From the NCBI RefSeq assembly GCF_024749165.1, contig NZ_CP087190.1, forward strand, positions 2,267,501 to 2,331,500: a stretch of DNA of 64,000 nt. The letters run 5' to 3'. Source of the stretch: Pseudomonas sp. B21-023. Its GTDB lineage: Bacteria; Pseudomonadota; Gammaproteobacteria; Pseudomonadales; Pseudomonadaceae. Positions 1 to 8,566 of this stretch are shown piece by piece (the stretch's first letter is position 1; the number at the start of each line of letters is the position of its first letter). The notes under the pieces were generated by a model. That model had not been told where the DNA came from. It was given only the letters and a program-made list of their open reading frames with translations, and did no database searches. The position numbers and the translations under genes were made by a program.

Positions 1-47
1 TCGATCTGTTCCGTGCCTTGGGCGGTGGCTGGCCGGCCCAAGGTTGA
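1..47 (+). CDS. C-terminal end of a NodT-type outer-membrane efflux protein (partial)
   Basis: Only the last 14 codons are in the window. Reading from base 3 they give DLFRALGGGWPAQG followed by TGA at 45-47. The string LF-ALGGGW is the typical tail of NodT/OprM-type outer-membrane channels, and the complete channel at 17281-18711 carries the same block (LFTALGGGW) near its C-terminus. A rho-independent terminator follows 34 bases downstream, which supports a real gene end. The rest of the gene lies left of the window, so its pump partners are unknown. The call rests on a very short peptide. Confidence 0.55.
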   Translation, partial: DLFRALGGGWPAQG

Positions 48-80
48 AATGCCTCCTTTGGTTGGGAAATCCAACCGCTT

Positions 81-114
81 GGCCCCAGGTGTCCCTGCCT
101 TGGGGCCTTTTTTT
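81..114 (+). terminator. Rho-independent terminator after the partial efflux gene
   Basis: A perfect stem, GGCCCCAGG pairing with CCTTGGGGCC across a short loop (81-90 with 98-107), is followed by seven T residues (108-114). It lies just after the stop codon at 45-47 and points rightwards, so it most likely ends the transcript entering from the left edge. Confidence 0.8.
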
Positions 115-144
115 GCCCAGTGATAGGGGCCGAACAGGCGAGCG

Positions 145-720
145 TTAATCGCGCAACAGATCCGGACTGTTGAAGTTACTCAATCGCGCATCGTCCTCGG
201 CACACGCCAACCCCTGTAAACTCGCCTGCAGCAAAGCCTTCTGCAAACTCCGTTCGCCCACCTGCCAGGCTTGCTCCAGCAATGGCAACACGCGCCGGGG
301 CAACACACTGAACATCGGCTGCCAATACCCACCCTGGCGCACCATGGCCGCGCTGTCATGCGCCACGGCCAGGCGCAGCAGGTCCTCGACCAGCGCCCGG
401 TCGATGCGCGGCGCATCGCAGGCCAGCACTACCACCCATTCGTGCCGGGCTGCCCTGAGCCCGCTGATCACGCCGGCCAGCGGGCCGGGAAAGTCCGCTT
501 CGGCGTCCGTGACGAGCTGGTCGGCGTAGATCGCGTAGGCCGCCTGGTTGCGGTTGCAGGAGATCACCAGGTCATCGCTCAGTGCCCGCACGGCGCGTTG
601 CACATGCGCCACCAACGGCTCGCCACACCAGGGCACCAGCCCCTTGTCGCGCCCGCCCATGCGCTGGCCACGGCCGCCGGCAAGAATAAGGATGGAGCAG
701 GGGGGAAGAACGTCGGGCAT
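145..720 (-). CDS. mobA: Molybdenum cofactor guanylyltransferase MobA
   Basis: The enzyme transfers GMP from GTP to molybdopterin cofactor, forming the guanine dinucleotide form used by DMSO-reductase-family enzymes in the cytoplasm. The 191-residue protein is the normal MobA length. It begins with the nucleotidyltransferase signature LAGGRGQRMGGRDKGLV (residues about 13-29) and has the conserved stretch FPGPLAGV and the metal-binding region VVLACDAP in the middle. It stands between a terminator and the RND operon and is not obviously co-transcribed with a cofactor gene. Confidence 0.93.
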   Translation of the reverse strand: MPDVLPPCSILILAGGRGQRMGGRDKGLVPWCGEPLVAHVQRAVRALSDDLVISCNRNQAAYAIYADQLVTDAEADFPGPLAGVISGLRAARHEWVVVLACDAPRIDRALVEDLLRLAVAHDSAAMVRQGGYWQPMFSVLPRRVLPLLEQAWQVGERSLQKALLQASLQGLACAEDDARLSNFNSPDLLRD

Positions 721-781
721 GAAAAAGGGTTCCGGGCAGTCAATGCCGGGAACCCTCCCATTTACCGCAGGGCTTGTCCAG

Positions 782-3700
782 TCAGGCCTGGTGGGTGGCC
801 ACCTGCGCCGCCTTGGTCTTGCCGCGCCCGGCCAGGCGCATCACCACGACGAAGAACACCGGCACGAACACCACGGCGAAGGTGGCGCTGAGCATGCCGC
901 CGATCACCCCGGTGCCGATGGCTTGCTGGCTGGCCGAGCTGGCGCCGCTGGCGATGGCCAGCGGCACCACGCCGAGGATGAACGCCAGCGAGGTCATCAC
1001 GATCGGGCGCAGACGCAGACGCGCGGCCTGGATCGTCGCGTCCGCCGCATCGACGCCTTGGTCCACCAGGTCCTTGGCGAACTCGATGATCAGGATGGCG
1101 TTCTTCGCCGACAGGCCGATCAGGGTGATCAGGCCGACCTTGAAGAACACGTCGTTGGGCAGGCCGCGCAGGGTCACCGCGAGCACCGCGCCGAGCACGC
1201 CCAGTGGCACCACCAGCAGCACCGCGGTGGGGATCGACCAGCTTTCGTACAGCGCGGCCAGGCACAGGAATACCACCAGCAGCGACAGTGCCATCAGCAG
1301 TGGCGCCTGGCTACCGGACAGGCGTTCCTGCAGCGACAGGCCGGTCCACTCCAGGCCGGCACCTGCCGGCAGCTGCGCCACCAGGCGCTCGATCTCGGCC
1401 ATGGCCTCGCCCGAGCTGTAGCCGGCCGCCGGCTCGCCGGAAATCGACACCGCCGGGTAGCCGTTGTAACGGGTCAGCTGCACCGGGCCGGACTGCCAGC
1501 GGGCGCTGACGAAGGCGCCCAAGGGCACCATCTTGCCGCTGCTGTTGCGCACGTGGATTTTCAACAGATCTTCGACCTGGCTGCGCCGGTCGCCTTCGGC
1601 CTGCACCACCACCCGCTGCATGCGGCCCTGGTTGGGGAAGTCGTTGACGTAGTTCGACCCCACCGCGGTGTCGAGCACCGCGCCGATATCGGCAAACGAC
1701 ACGCCCAGGGCGTTGGCCTGGCGGCGGTCCACTTCCAGCTCGACCTGAGGGCTCTCCGCCAGCGATGCTTCGCGCACGTTGACCAGCACCTTGCTCTTGC
1801 GCGCCGCGTCCAGCAGTTGGTCACGAGCTTCCATCAGCCCGGTGTGGCCCATGCCGCCGCGGTCCTGCAGGCGGAACTCGAAACCGGTCGACTCGCCCAG
1901 GCCGTCCACCGGCGGCGGCAGCACCGCGTAGGCGATGGCGTCCTTGAGCTGGGTGAAGGCCATGGTGGCGCGTTCGGCGATCGACTGCGCGCTGTCGTCG
2001 CCACCGCGTTCGGACCAGTCCTTGAGCGTGGTGAAGGCCAGCGCCGCGTTCTGCCCGCTGCCGGAGAAACTGAAGCCGAGGATCAGCGTGGTGTTGGCCA
2101 CGCCGGGTTCTTCGGCGTTGTGCGCCTCGATCTGCTGCCCGACCTCGATGGTGCGCGCCTGGCTGGCGCCTGGCGGCAGCTGGATGTCGGTGATGGTGTA
2201 GCCCTGGTCCTCGGTGGGCAGGAAGGCGGTGGGCAGTTGGCTGAAACCGTACACCAGCACGCCGACCAGTGCGGCGTACACCAGCAGGTAGCGACCGCTG
2301 CGGGCCAGGGCGTGGGTCACCCAGCGCTGGTAGCCGTTGCTCATGCCCTCGAAGCGGCGGTTGAACCAGCCGAAGAAGCCCTTGCGCTCATGGTGCTCGC
2401 CTTTCTCCAGCGGCTTGAGCAGGGTGGCGCACAGGGCCGGGGTCAGGCTCAGGGCGAGGAACGCCGAGAACAGGATCGACACCGCCATCGACACCGAGAA
2501 CTGCTGGTAGATCACCCCCACCGAGCCTTGCATGAAGGCCATCGGCAGGAACACCGCCACCAGCACCAGGGTGATGCCGACGATGGCGCCGCTGATCTGG
2601 CCCATGGCCTTGCGCGTGGCTTCCTTGGGCGGCAGGCCTTCCTCGGCCATGATCCGCTCGACGTTTTCCACCACGACGATGGCGTCGTCCACCAGGATGC
2701 CGATGGCCAGCACCATGCCGAACAGGGTCAGTACGTTGACCGAGAAACCCAGCACGCTCATCGCTGCGAAGGTGCCCATCAGCGCCACCGGCACCACCAG
2801 GGTCGGAATCAGCGTGTAACGGAAGTTCTGCAGGAACAGGAACATTACCGCGAACACCAGCACCATGGCCTCGAGCAGGGTGTTGATCACCTGCTTGATC
2901 GAGACCTTGACGAAGGGCGAGGTGTCGTAGGGGATGTCGTACTTCACCCCGGCCGGGAAGTAGCGCGCCAGCTCGTCGAGCTTCTGCTTGACCAGGGTCG
3001 CGGTTTCCATGGCGTTGGCGCCGGGCGAAAGCTTGACGCTGAAGGCGCTGGTGGCCTTGCCGTTGAGGCGGGTGCCGTACTGGTATTCCTGGGCCCCGAT
3101 CTCGACCCGCGCCACGTCACCGACAGTGACCGTGGAGCCGTCGGTGTTGGCGCGCAGGACGATGGCGGCGAACTCCTCGGGGGTGCTCAGCTGGCCCTTG
3201 ACCACCACGTTGGCGGTGATCTCCTGGGTCGGTCGGCTCGGCAGGTCGCCGATGCTGCCGGGGGCGACCTGGGCGTTCTGCGCGGCGATGGCCTCGGCCA
3301 CGTCGTTGGGCGTGAGGTTGAAACCGACCAGCTTGGCCGGGTCGATCCAGATGCGCATGGCCCGTTCGGAGCCATACAGCTGCGCCTTGCCGACGCCCTT
3401 GAGGCGACGGATCTCGTTCATCACGTTGCGCGCGAGAATGTCCGACAGGGCGATCTCGTCGAGGCTGCCGTCCTCGGAGGTGAGGGTGGCCAGCAACAGG
3501 AAGCCGGTAGACACCTTCTCCACCTGCAGGCCTTGCTGGGTGACCGGGCGCGGCAGGCGCGACTCGATCACCTTGAGGCGGTTCTGCACGTCGACCTGGG
3601 CCATGTCCGGGTTGGTGCCGGGCTGGAAGCTGGCGGTGATGGTGGCGCTGCCCAGGCTGCTCTGGGATTCGAAATAAAGCAGGTTGTCGGCACCGTTGAG

Positions 3701-3904
3701 CTCCTGCTCGATGATGCTGACCACGCTCTCGTCCATGGTCGCCGCCGAGGCGCCGGGGTAGACGGCGTAGATTTCCACCTGCGGCGGTGCCACGTCGGGA
3801 TACTGGGCCACCGGCAACTGCGGGATGGCCAGGGCGCCGACCAGGAGGATGAACAGGGCCACCACCCAGGCGAACACCGGGCGGTCGATGAAGAACTGCG
3901 GCAT
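782..3904 (-). CDS. RND multidrug efflux transporter, inner-membrane subunit (AcrB/MexB-like, HAE1)
   Basis: A 1040-residue proton-driven drug exporter of the HAE1 family, normal length. It starts MPQFFIDRPVFAWVVAL, the usual first transmembrane helix. It carries the TM4 proton-relay motif GILVDDAIVVVENVERIM with the paired aspartates, a second helix bundle after residue 860, and periplasmic loops between. It lies 11 bases after the adaptor gene and forms a two-gene operon with it. No outer-membrane gene follows, so the pump probably borrows a channel such as OprM/TtgC or the one at 17281-18711. The divergent two-component system at 5250-7256 is the likely regulator. Substrates cannot be predicted from sequence. 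Confidence 0.92.
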   Translation of the reverse strand: MPQFFIDRPVFAWVVALFILLVGALAIPQLPVAQYPDVAPPQVEIYAVYPGASAATMDESVVSIIEQELNGADNLLYFESQSSLGSATITASFQPGTNPDMAQVDVQNRLKVIESRLPRPVTQQGLQVEKVSTGFLLLATLTSEDGSLDEIALSDILARNVMNEIRRLKGVGKAQLYGSERAMRIWIDPAKLVGFNLTPNDVAEAIAAQNAQVAPGSIGDLPSRPTQEITANVVVKGQLSTPEEFAAIVLRANTDGSTVTVGDVARVEIGAQEYQYGTRLNGKATSAFSVKLSPGANAMETATLVKQKLDELARYFPAGVKYDIPYDTSPFVKVSIKQVINTLLEAMVLVFAVMFLFLQNFRYTLIPTLVVPVALMGTFAAMSVLGFSVNVLTLFGMVLAIGILVDDAIVVVENVERIMAEEGLPPKEATRKAMGQISGAIVGITLVLVAVFLPMAFMQGSVGVIYQQFSVSMAVSILFSAFLALSLTPALCATLLKPLEKGEHHERKGFFGWFNRRFEGMSNGYQRWVTHALARSGRYLLVYAALVGVLVYGFSQLPTAFLPTEDQGYTITDIQLPPGASQARTIEVGQQIEAHNAEEPGVANTTLILGFSFSGSGQNAALAFTTLKDWSERGGDDSAQSIAERATMAFTQLKDAIAYAVLPPPVDGLGESTGFEFRLQDRGGMGHTGLMEARDQLLDAARKSKVLVNVREASLAESPQVELEVDRRQANALGVSFADIGAVLDTAVGSNYVNDFPNQGRMQRVVVQAEGDRRSQVEDLLKIHVRNSSGKMVPLGAFVSARWQSGPVQLTRYNGYPAVSISGEPAAGYSSGEAMAEIERLVAQLPAGAGLEWTGLSLQERLSGSQAPLLMALSLLVVFLCLAALYESWSIPTAVLLVVPLGVLGAVLAVTLRGLPNDVFFKVGLITLIGLSAKNAILIIEFAKDLVDQGVDAADATIQAARLRLRPIVMTSLAFILGVVPLAIASGASSASQQAIGTGVIGGMLSATFAVVFVPVFFVVVMRLAGRGKTKAAQVATHQA

Positions 3905-3915
3905 GGATCAGGCCC

Positions 3916-5091
3916 TCATTGGCCGTTGTGTTGGGCGACTGCGGTGGCGCCTGGTTGTTCGTCGACTTGCACCTGGTCGCCGGCCTTGACGTGTTGCAGG
4001 CCCTCGACCACCACGCGGTCACCCGGGGCCAGGCCCTCGCTGACGATCCAGCGGTCGCCCTGGGCGCTGCCCAGGGTCACCTGGCGTTCGCTGATACGGT
4101 CCTGCGGGTCGACCAGCAGCACCTTGGGCACACCGGCGCTATCGCGCAGGATGGCGCGTTGCGGCACGCTGATGCCCTGAGGCTGCACGGCCTGGTCCAG
4201 GCGCACGCGCACATAGCTGCCGGGCAGCAGGTCGAGGTCCGGGTTGGGGAACTCGCTGCGCAGGGTGATCTGGTTGGTGCTCGGGTCGACGCTGATATCG
4301 GAGAACAGCAGCTTGCCGGCCAGCGGGTAGGCGCTGCCATCGTCCTGGATCAGCGTGGCCTTGACTTGGTCGCGGCCCACCTGCTGCAGCTCGCCGGCAC
4401 GCAGCGAGCGGCGCAGGGCGTTGAGTTCGCGGGTCGACTGGGTGACGTCGGCGTGGATCGGGTTCAACTGCTGGATGGTGGCCAGCGGCGTGGTCTCGCT
4501 CTGGCCGACCAGCGCGCCCTCGGTTACCAGGGCGCGGCCGATGCGCCCGGAGATCGGTGCGGTGACGGTGGCATAGCCCAGGTTCAGGCGCGCGCGTTCC
4601 AGCGCCGCCTTGGCTTCGCCGACCGCAGCGTCGGCCTGGAGGAAGGCGGCGCGGGCGTTGTCGTACTCCTGGCGGCTGACGGCCTTGTCCTCGACCAGTT
4701 CACGGTAGCGCTGCTCCTGCAGGCGCGCCTGGTACAGCGTCGCCTCGGCCTTGGCCAGGGTGGCGCGGGCGCTGTCGAAGTCGGCCTTGAACGGTGCCGG
4801 GTCGATCAGGAACAGCACGTCGCCTTGTTTCACGTCGCTGCCTTCGCGGTACACCCGCTTGAGCACCACGCCGGCCACCCGGGCGCGCACCTCGGCGGTG
4901 CGGGGGGCAAGGATGCGGCCGCTGAGTTCGGTGCTGATGGCCAGCGGCTGCACGGCAAGGGTTTCGACCCGGACCTGGGAGGGCGGGGCCTTTTCTTCCT
5001 GCTCGGCGGCGTCGTTGCAAGCGGCCAGGGAAAGGGTCATCAGCGCCAGTAGCGCCAGAGGGCGCAGGCGCAAAGCACGGAGCGTGGACAT
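3916..5091 (-). CDS. RND efflux periplasmic adaptor lipoprotein (AcrA/MexA-like)
   Basis: A 391-residue membrane-fusion protein that bridges the RND transporter to an outer-membrane channel. The N-terminus has a lipoprotein signal ending in LSLAAC (Cys about residue 25). It is followed by the first lipoyl half (about 60-100), an alpha-helical hairpin rich in A, E and R (about 105-170), the second lipoyl half with APISGRIGRA, and a C-terminal beta-barrel. It is the first gene of the leftward operon with the transporter at 782-3904. Confidence 0.92.
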   Translation of the reverse strand: MSTLRALRLRPLALLALMTLSLAACNDAAEQEEKAPPSQVRVETLAVQPLAISTELSGRILAPRTAEVRARVAGVVLKRVYREGSDVKQGDVLFLIDPAPFKADFDSARATLAKAEATLYQARLQEQRYRELVEDKAVSRQEYDNARAAFLQADAAVGEAKAALERARLNLGYATVTAPISGRIGRALVTEGALVGQSETTPLATIQQLNPIHADVTQSTRELNALRRSLRAGELQQVGRDQVKATLIQDDGSAYPLAGKLLFSDISVDPSTNQITLRSEFPNPDLDLLPGSYVRVRLDQAVQPQGISVPQRAILRDSAGVPKVLLVDPQDRISERQVTLGSAQGDRWIVSEGLAPGDRVVVEGLQHVKAGDQVQVDEQPGATAVAQHNGQ

Positions 5092-5167
5092 ACGGATCTT
5101 CCAGGTTTGATCCAGCGTATGCTAAAGCAGCCGTTCGGGTGACGGCTGTTAAGCTGTGTTGGGCGTG

Positions 5168-5183
5168 TGTGAAAAAGTGTGAA
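5168..5183. promoter_or_regulatory. Direct repeat in divergent promoter, possible response-regulator site
   Basis: Two TGTGA units (5168-5172 and 5178-5182) sit exactly one helical turn apart in the 158-base space between the RND adaptor gene and the response regulator gene. OmpR/RstA-type regulators bind direct repeats with 10-11 base spacing. The assignment is inferred from position and spacing only. An inverted repeat (AGCCGT/ACGGCT) lies nearby at about 5130-5150. Confidence 0.35.
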
Positions 5184-5249
5184 CAATGGGCGGTGGCCCG
5201 CCCGGGATTCTATATCCTGCCTTACTTCAATCTTTCGTCAAATCCCCTT

Positions 5250-5951
5250 ATGCCGAACATTCTCCTGGTCGAAGACGACAGCGCGTTGTCCGAACTGATC
5301 GCCAGCTACCTGCAACGCAACGATTTCCATGTCCGGGTGATTGCCCGCGGCGACCATGTGCTGGACGAATTCCGCCGGCAGAAACCGGACCTGGTGATTC
5401 TCGACCTGATGCTGCCGGGCCTGGACGGCCTGCAGGTATGCCGCCTGCTGCGCCAGGAGAGCCAGAGCCTGCCGATCCTCATGCTGACCGCCCGCGACGA
5501 CAGCCACGACCAGGTGCTGGGGCTGGAGATGGGCGCCGACGACTACGTCACCAAGCCGTGCGAGCCCCGCGTGCTGCTGGCCAGGGTGCGCACGTTGCTG
5601 CGCCGCAGCAGCGTCAACGAGCCGCGCCTGGACTGCGACCTGATCCAGATCGGCGGGCTGTGCATCGACCTGGCCGAGCGCACGGTCACCTGGCGCGGCG
5701 AAGAGGTGGAACTGTCCAGCGGCGAGTACAACCTGCTGGTGGTGCTGGCGCGCAACGCCGGCGAGGTGATGAGCCGTGACCGCATCCTCCAGCAATTGCG
5801 CGGCATCGAGTTCAACGGCACCGACCGTTCGGTGGACGTGGCCATCTCCAAGCTGCGCCGACGTTTCGACGACAGCGCAGGTGAAGCGCGCAAGATCAAG
5901 ACCGTATGGGGCAAGGGCTACCTGTTCAGTCGCGTCGAGTGGGAGTACTGA
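5250..5951 (+). CDS. OmpR-family response regulator (RstA-like)
   Basis: A 233-residue two-component response regulator. The receiver domain (1-115) begins MPNILLVEDDSAL with acidic residues at 8-10, the phosphoacceptor is Asp52 in LVILDLMLPG, and the conserved Lys lies in VTKPCEP. The winged-helix DNA-binding domain (about 130-230) ends with the typical KTVWGKGYLF. I chose the ATG at 5250 because the receiver fold starts there. A longer reading frame to 5139 has no domain support. The partner kinase starts 6 bases downstream. The gene is divergent from the RND operon, which suggests control of that pump. Confidence 0.92.
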   Translation: MPNILLVEDDSALSELIASYLQRNDFHVRVIARGDHVLDEFRRQKPDLVILDLMLPGLDGLQVCRLLRQESQSLPILMLTARDDSHDQVLGLEMGADDYVTKPCEPRVLLARVRTLLRRSSVNEPRLDCDLIQIGGLCIDLAERTVTWRGEEVELSSGEYNLLVVLARNAGEVMSRDRILQQLRGIEFNGTDRSVDVAISKLRRRFDDSAGEARKIKTVWGKGYLFSRVEWEY

Positions 5952-5957
5952 TACGCC

Positions 5958-7256
5958 ATGCTGAAGATCCTGGTGCGGTTGTACCTGGTGATCATCGTCG
6001 CCTATGCCGGGGCGATCGCGCTGATTCCCGACACCATCGTCGGTTTGTTTCACGATCGCTTCATGGCCTACAACCTCGACCAGGCCAAGGGCGTGCAGAC
6101 CCTGATCGTGCGCCAGTTCCAGCAGGCCCCGCGGGAGCAGTGGCCGACGGTGGAAAAGGAACTGGCCGCGGCGTTCAAACCGTTGGAGGTGCGCTTGCTA
6201 CGCATGGACGACGCCGAGCTGAGCAGCGAGGAAAAGGCCCGGCTCGAGCATGGCCTGTATGTGGTGCGCATGGCCGACTGGGGCTATTACGAAACGGCGC
6301 TGGCGCCGCTGGACCAGGACTGGCTGGTACGCCTGCACTCGCCGGACGACCCGCTGGACATCAACGTGCTGTCCTGGGGCGTGACCGTGCTGATCGGCGC
6401 GGCCATGCTCGGCTGCCTGTTGCTGTGGGTATGGCCGCACTGGCGCGACCTCGAGCGCCTGAAGGACACCGCCCGGCGCCTGGGGCGCGGCGAGATGTCC
6501 GAGCGCACGCATATCTCGCCGCGCTCGAACATCGGCGAGCTGGCCGGGGTGTTCGACACCATGGCCAGCGACCTGGAGCGCCACGTCAATCAGCAGCGTG
6601 AACTGCTCAACGCGGTGTCCCACGAGCTGCGCACGCCATTGACCCGCCTGGACTTCGGCCTGGTGCTGCTGTTCGACGAGGTGCCGCCGGCCAGCCGCAA
6701 ACGCCTGCTGGGGCTGGTGGGCCATGTGCGCGAGCTGGACGAGCTGGTGCTTGAGCTACTGTCCTACAGCCGCCTGGAAAGCGCCGACCAGGCCCGCGAG
6801 CGGGTCGAGGTGTCGTTGCTCGAGCTGGTGGACAGCGTGCTCGGTGGTTTCGCCGAAGAGCTCGACGATCGCGGCATCCAGTGGGAGGTGCAATGCGACA
6901 CCGACCTGCCACGCTTCGTCCTCGATCCGCGACTGACTGCTCGCGCGGTACAGAACCTGGTGCGCAACGCCATGCGCTACTGCGACGAAAGCCTGCTGCT
7001 GCGCTTGCGCCTGGAAGAGGATGGCGCCTGCCTGGTGACGGTCGAGGACGACGGCATCGGCATTCCAGTCGAGGAGCGTGAGCGGATCTTCCAGCCGTTC
7101 TACCGGCTGGACCGCAGCCGCGATCGCAACACGGGTGGTTTCGGCTTGGGCTTGGCGATCAGCCGGCGGGCCATCGAAGGGCAGGGCGGCACGCTCACAG
7201 TGGCGCAATCGGCGTTGGGTGGGGCGCAGTTCAGGATTCGCTTGCCAGCCGGTTGA
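5958..7256 (+). CDS. Sensor histidine kinase (RstB-like)
   Basis: A 432-residue membrane sensor kinase. It has an N-terminal transmembrane helix (about 5-25), a periplasmic sensor region (about 26-135), a second helix (about 138-160), a HAMP linker and the phospho-accepting His222 in SHELRTPLTRLDF. The ATP-binding domain shows an N-box (NLVRNAMRYC), G1 (DDGIGIP) and G2 (GFGLGLAI). It is translationally close to the response regulator gene. The HELRTPLTRLDF form and the partner's features resemble the RstB/RstA pair. The signal sensed is unknown. Confidence 0.92.
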   Translation: MLKILVRLYLVIIVAYAGAIALIPDTIVGLFHDRFMAYNLDQAKGVQTLIVRQFQQAPREQWPTVEKELAAAFKPLEVRLLRMDDAELSSEEKARLEHGLYVVRMADWGYYETALAPLDQDWLVRLHSPDDPLDINVLSWGVTVLIGAAMLGCLLLWVWPHWRDLERLKDTARRLGRGEMSERTHISPRSNIGELAGVFDTMASDLERHVNQQRELLNAVSHELRTPLTRLDFGLVLLFDEVPPASRKRLLGLVGHVRELDELVLELLSYSRLESADQARERVEVSLLELVDSVLGGFAEELDDRGIQWEVQCDTDLPRFVLDPRLTARAVQNLVRNAMRYCDESLLLRLRLEEDGACLVTVEDDGIGIPVEERERIFQPFYRLDRSRDRNTGGFGLGLAISRRAIEGQGGTLTVAQSALGGAQFRIRLPAG

Positions 7257-7277
7257 TGCAGCGCCTGGGCCGGCCTC

Positions 7278-7344
7278 ATCGCGGGGCAAGCCCGCTCCCA
7301 CGCTGATGATGGACACTGGTGTGGGAGCGGGCTTGTCCCGCGAT
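7278..7344. repeat. REP-like inverted pair (REPIN)
   Basis: Two facing copies of a Pseudomonas REP palindrome, ATCGCGGGGCAAGCCCGCTC (from 7278) and its inverse (ending 7344), flank about 20 bases. It lies between convergent genes (sensor kinase and diguanylate cyclase), where REP doublets are common and may protect 3' ends or aid termination. Related pairs occur at 8477-8545, 34197-34273, 37248-37311 and 53619-53686. Confidence 0.8.
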
Positions 7345-7346
7345 GG

Positions 7347-8432
7347 TCATTGTCCTGACAAGCTTGCCGACCAGGTCACGAAGCGGTCCTTGCCCGTGTG
7401 CTTGGCTTCGTACAGGGCCTGGTCAGCCCGGATCAGCGCCGAGCTCAGGGTATCGCCGCTATCGATCCGGGCCAGGCCGATACTGATGGTCACCGGGTGT
7501 GCCCCGAGGTCCTCGCGCACCCGCTGGCACAGCCTCGCAACTTGCTGCTCGGCGCCTGTTTCATCCAGCCCCTGGAAGAAGATCGCGAATTCCTCGCCGC
7601 CCAGCCGGGCGATCTCGTGGCCGATCATCGCCGCCTTTATGTGCGCCGCCACGCGCTTGAGCACCTCGTCGCCGATGTCGTGACCGAAGCGGTCGTTGAC
7701 CTGCTTGAAATTGTCGATGTCGATCATCGCCAGGTACTGTTCGCCGGCCTGTTGCAGCTGCTTTTCGGCCTTGGCCATGAAGGAGCGACGGTTGGGGATG
7801 TTGGTCAGCGCATCGATATAGGCTTGCTCCAGCAGTACCTTGGTCAGGTAGAAGTTGTGCAGCTTGGCCTGGCGGATGCGCAGGTAGCTGTAGATCACCA
7901 GGCCGCTGAGGCATACCGCGTAGCTGATCAGCATCGCGCCTTCGAGCTCCAGGGCTTCGATACGCGTGTGGAGGAAAGGATTGAGCATGATCCAGGTGAT
8001 GCCCATGGCGCAGAAGAACGACCAGCGTCGCACCGGTAGCACCGACACGGTGTACAGCACGGTAGAGACTCCGAGCACCAGCCATACCGGGCGCAGGGCG
8101 ATGGGAATGCCCTCGATCACCAGGCGCATGGCCAGGGTAATCACCGCCACGAACAGCAGGTTGAGCACGTCGAAATGCTGGCTCCTGCGGGTGAAGCCCA
8201 GGACCACGGTGAGGCTGCACAGCAGGGCGATGAACATCCCGGACAGCCAGGTGAAGCCCTGGCCGCCGAGGTAGCTTACGATCAGGTCGAAGACCAGCCA
8301 GATGGCGATGCCGATGCAGAAGATCAGCAGGCAGAAACGGCGCATGGCCTCGAATTCGTGCTGGCGGAACTCGGCGCGCAGGGCGGCGGGGGCGACCTGC
8401 TGGCGGATGTGGGCTTCGAGGGTCTTGTACAT
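7347..8432 (-). CDS. Membrane-bound diguanylate cyclase (GGEEF)
   Basis: A 361-residue protein that should make c-di-GMP from two GTP. The first 200 residues contain about six hydrophobic helices and no recognised sensor motif. The C-terminal GGDEF domain holds the active-site motif RLGGEEF and the GTP-binding FGHDIGDEVL. The inhibitory I-site (RxxD upstream of the motif) is absent: the equivalent residues read M..H. Product feedback by that route is therefore unlikely. It lies next to the nfr operon, whose NfrB part carries c-di-GMP-binding MshEN motifs, so it may supply c-di-GMP locally, as DgcJ does for NfrB in E. coli. That link is inference. Confidence 0.9.
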   Translation of the reverse strand: MYKTLEAHIRQQVAPAALRAEFRQHEFEAMRRFCLLIFCIGIAIWLVFDLIVSYLGGQGFTWLSGMFIALLCSLTVVLGFTRRSQHFDVLNLLFVAVITLAMRLVIEGIPIALRPVWLVLGVSTVLYTVSVLPVRRWSFFCAMGITWIMLNPFLHTRIEALELEGAMLISYAVCLSGLVIYSYLRIRQAKLHNFYLTKVLLEQAYIDALTNIPNRRSFMAKAEKQLQQAGEQYLAMIDIDNFKQVNDRFGHDIGDEVLKRVAAHIKAAMIGHEIARLGGEEFAIFFQGLDETGAEQQVARLCQRVREDLGAHPVTISIGLARIDSGDTLSSALIRADQALYEAKHTGKDRFVTWSASLSGQ

Positions 8433-8476
8433 GCTGGAGGATGCCCTCGGCTATTGTGCGGGTCTTGCCGGCCCTG

Positions 8477-8545
8477 TCACGGGCAAGCCCGCTCCCATAA
8501 AGGTTGGGTGCTGGTATTCGTGGGAGCGGGCTTGCCCCGCGATGA
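8477..8545. repeat. REP-like inverted pair (REPIN)
   Basis: A second facing pair of the GGGCAAGCCCGCTCCCA palindrome, separated by about 20 bases, in the short space between ybcH and the diguanylate cyclase gene. It is the same family as 7278-7344. Confidence 0.78.
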
Positions 8546-8566
8546 GATTCGTTCAGGCGGCTGGTT

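Noticed and set aside
548..4180. A 1210-codon open frame on the plus strand opposite the RND genes
   Set aside because: It is the antisense shadow of GC-rich RND and adaptor genes. Its peptide is a His/Gln/Arg-rich mixture without domain structure.
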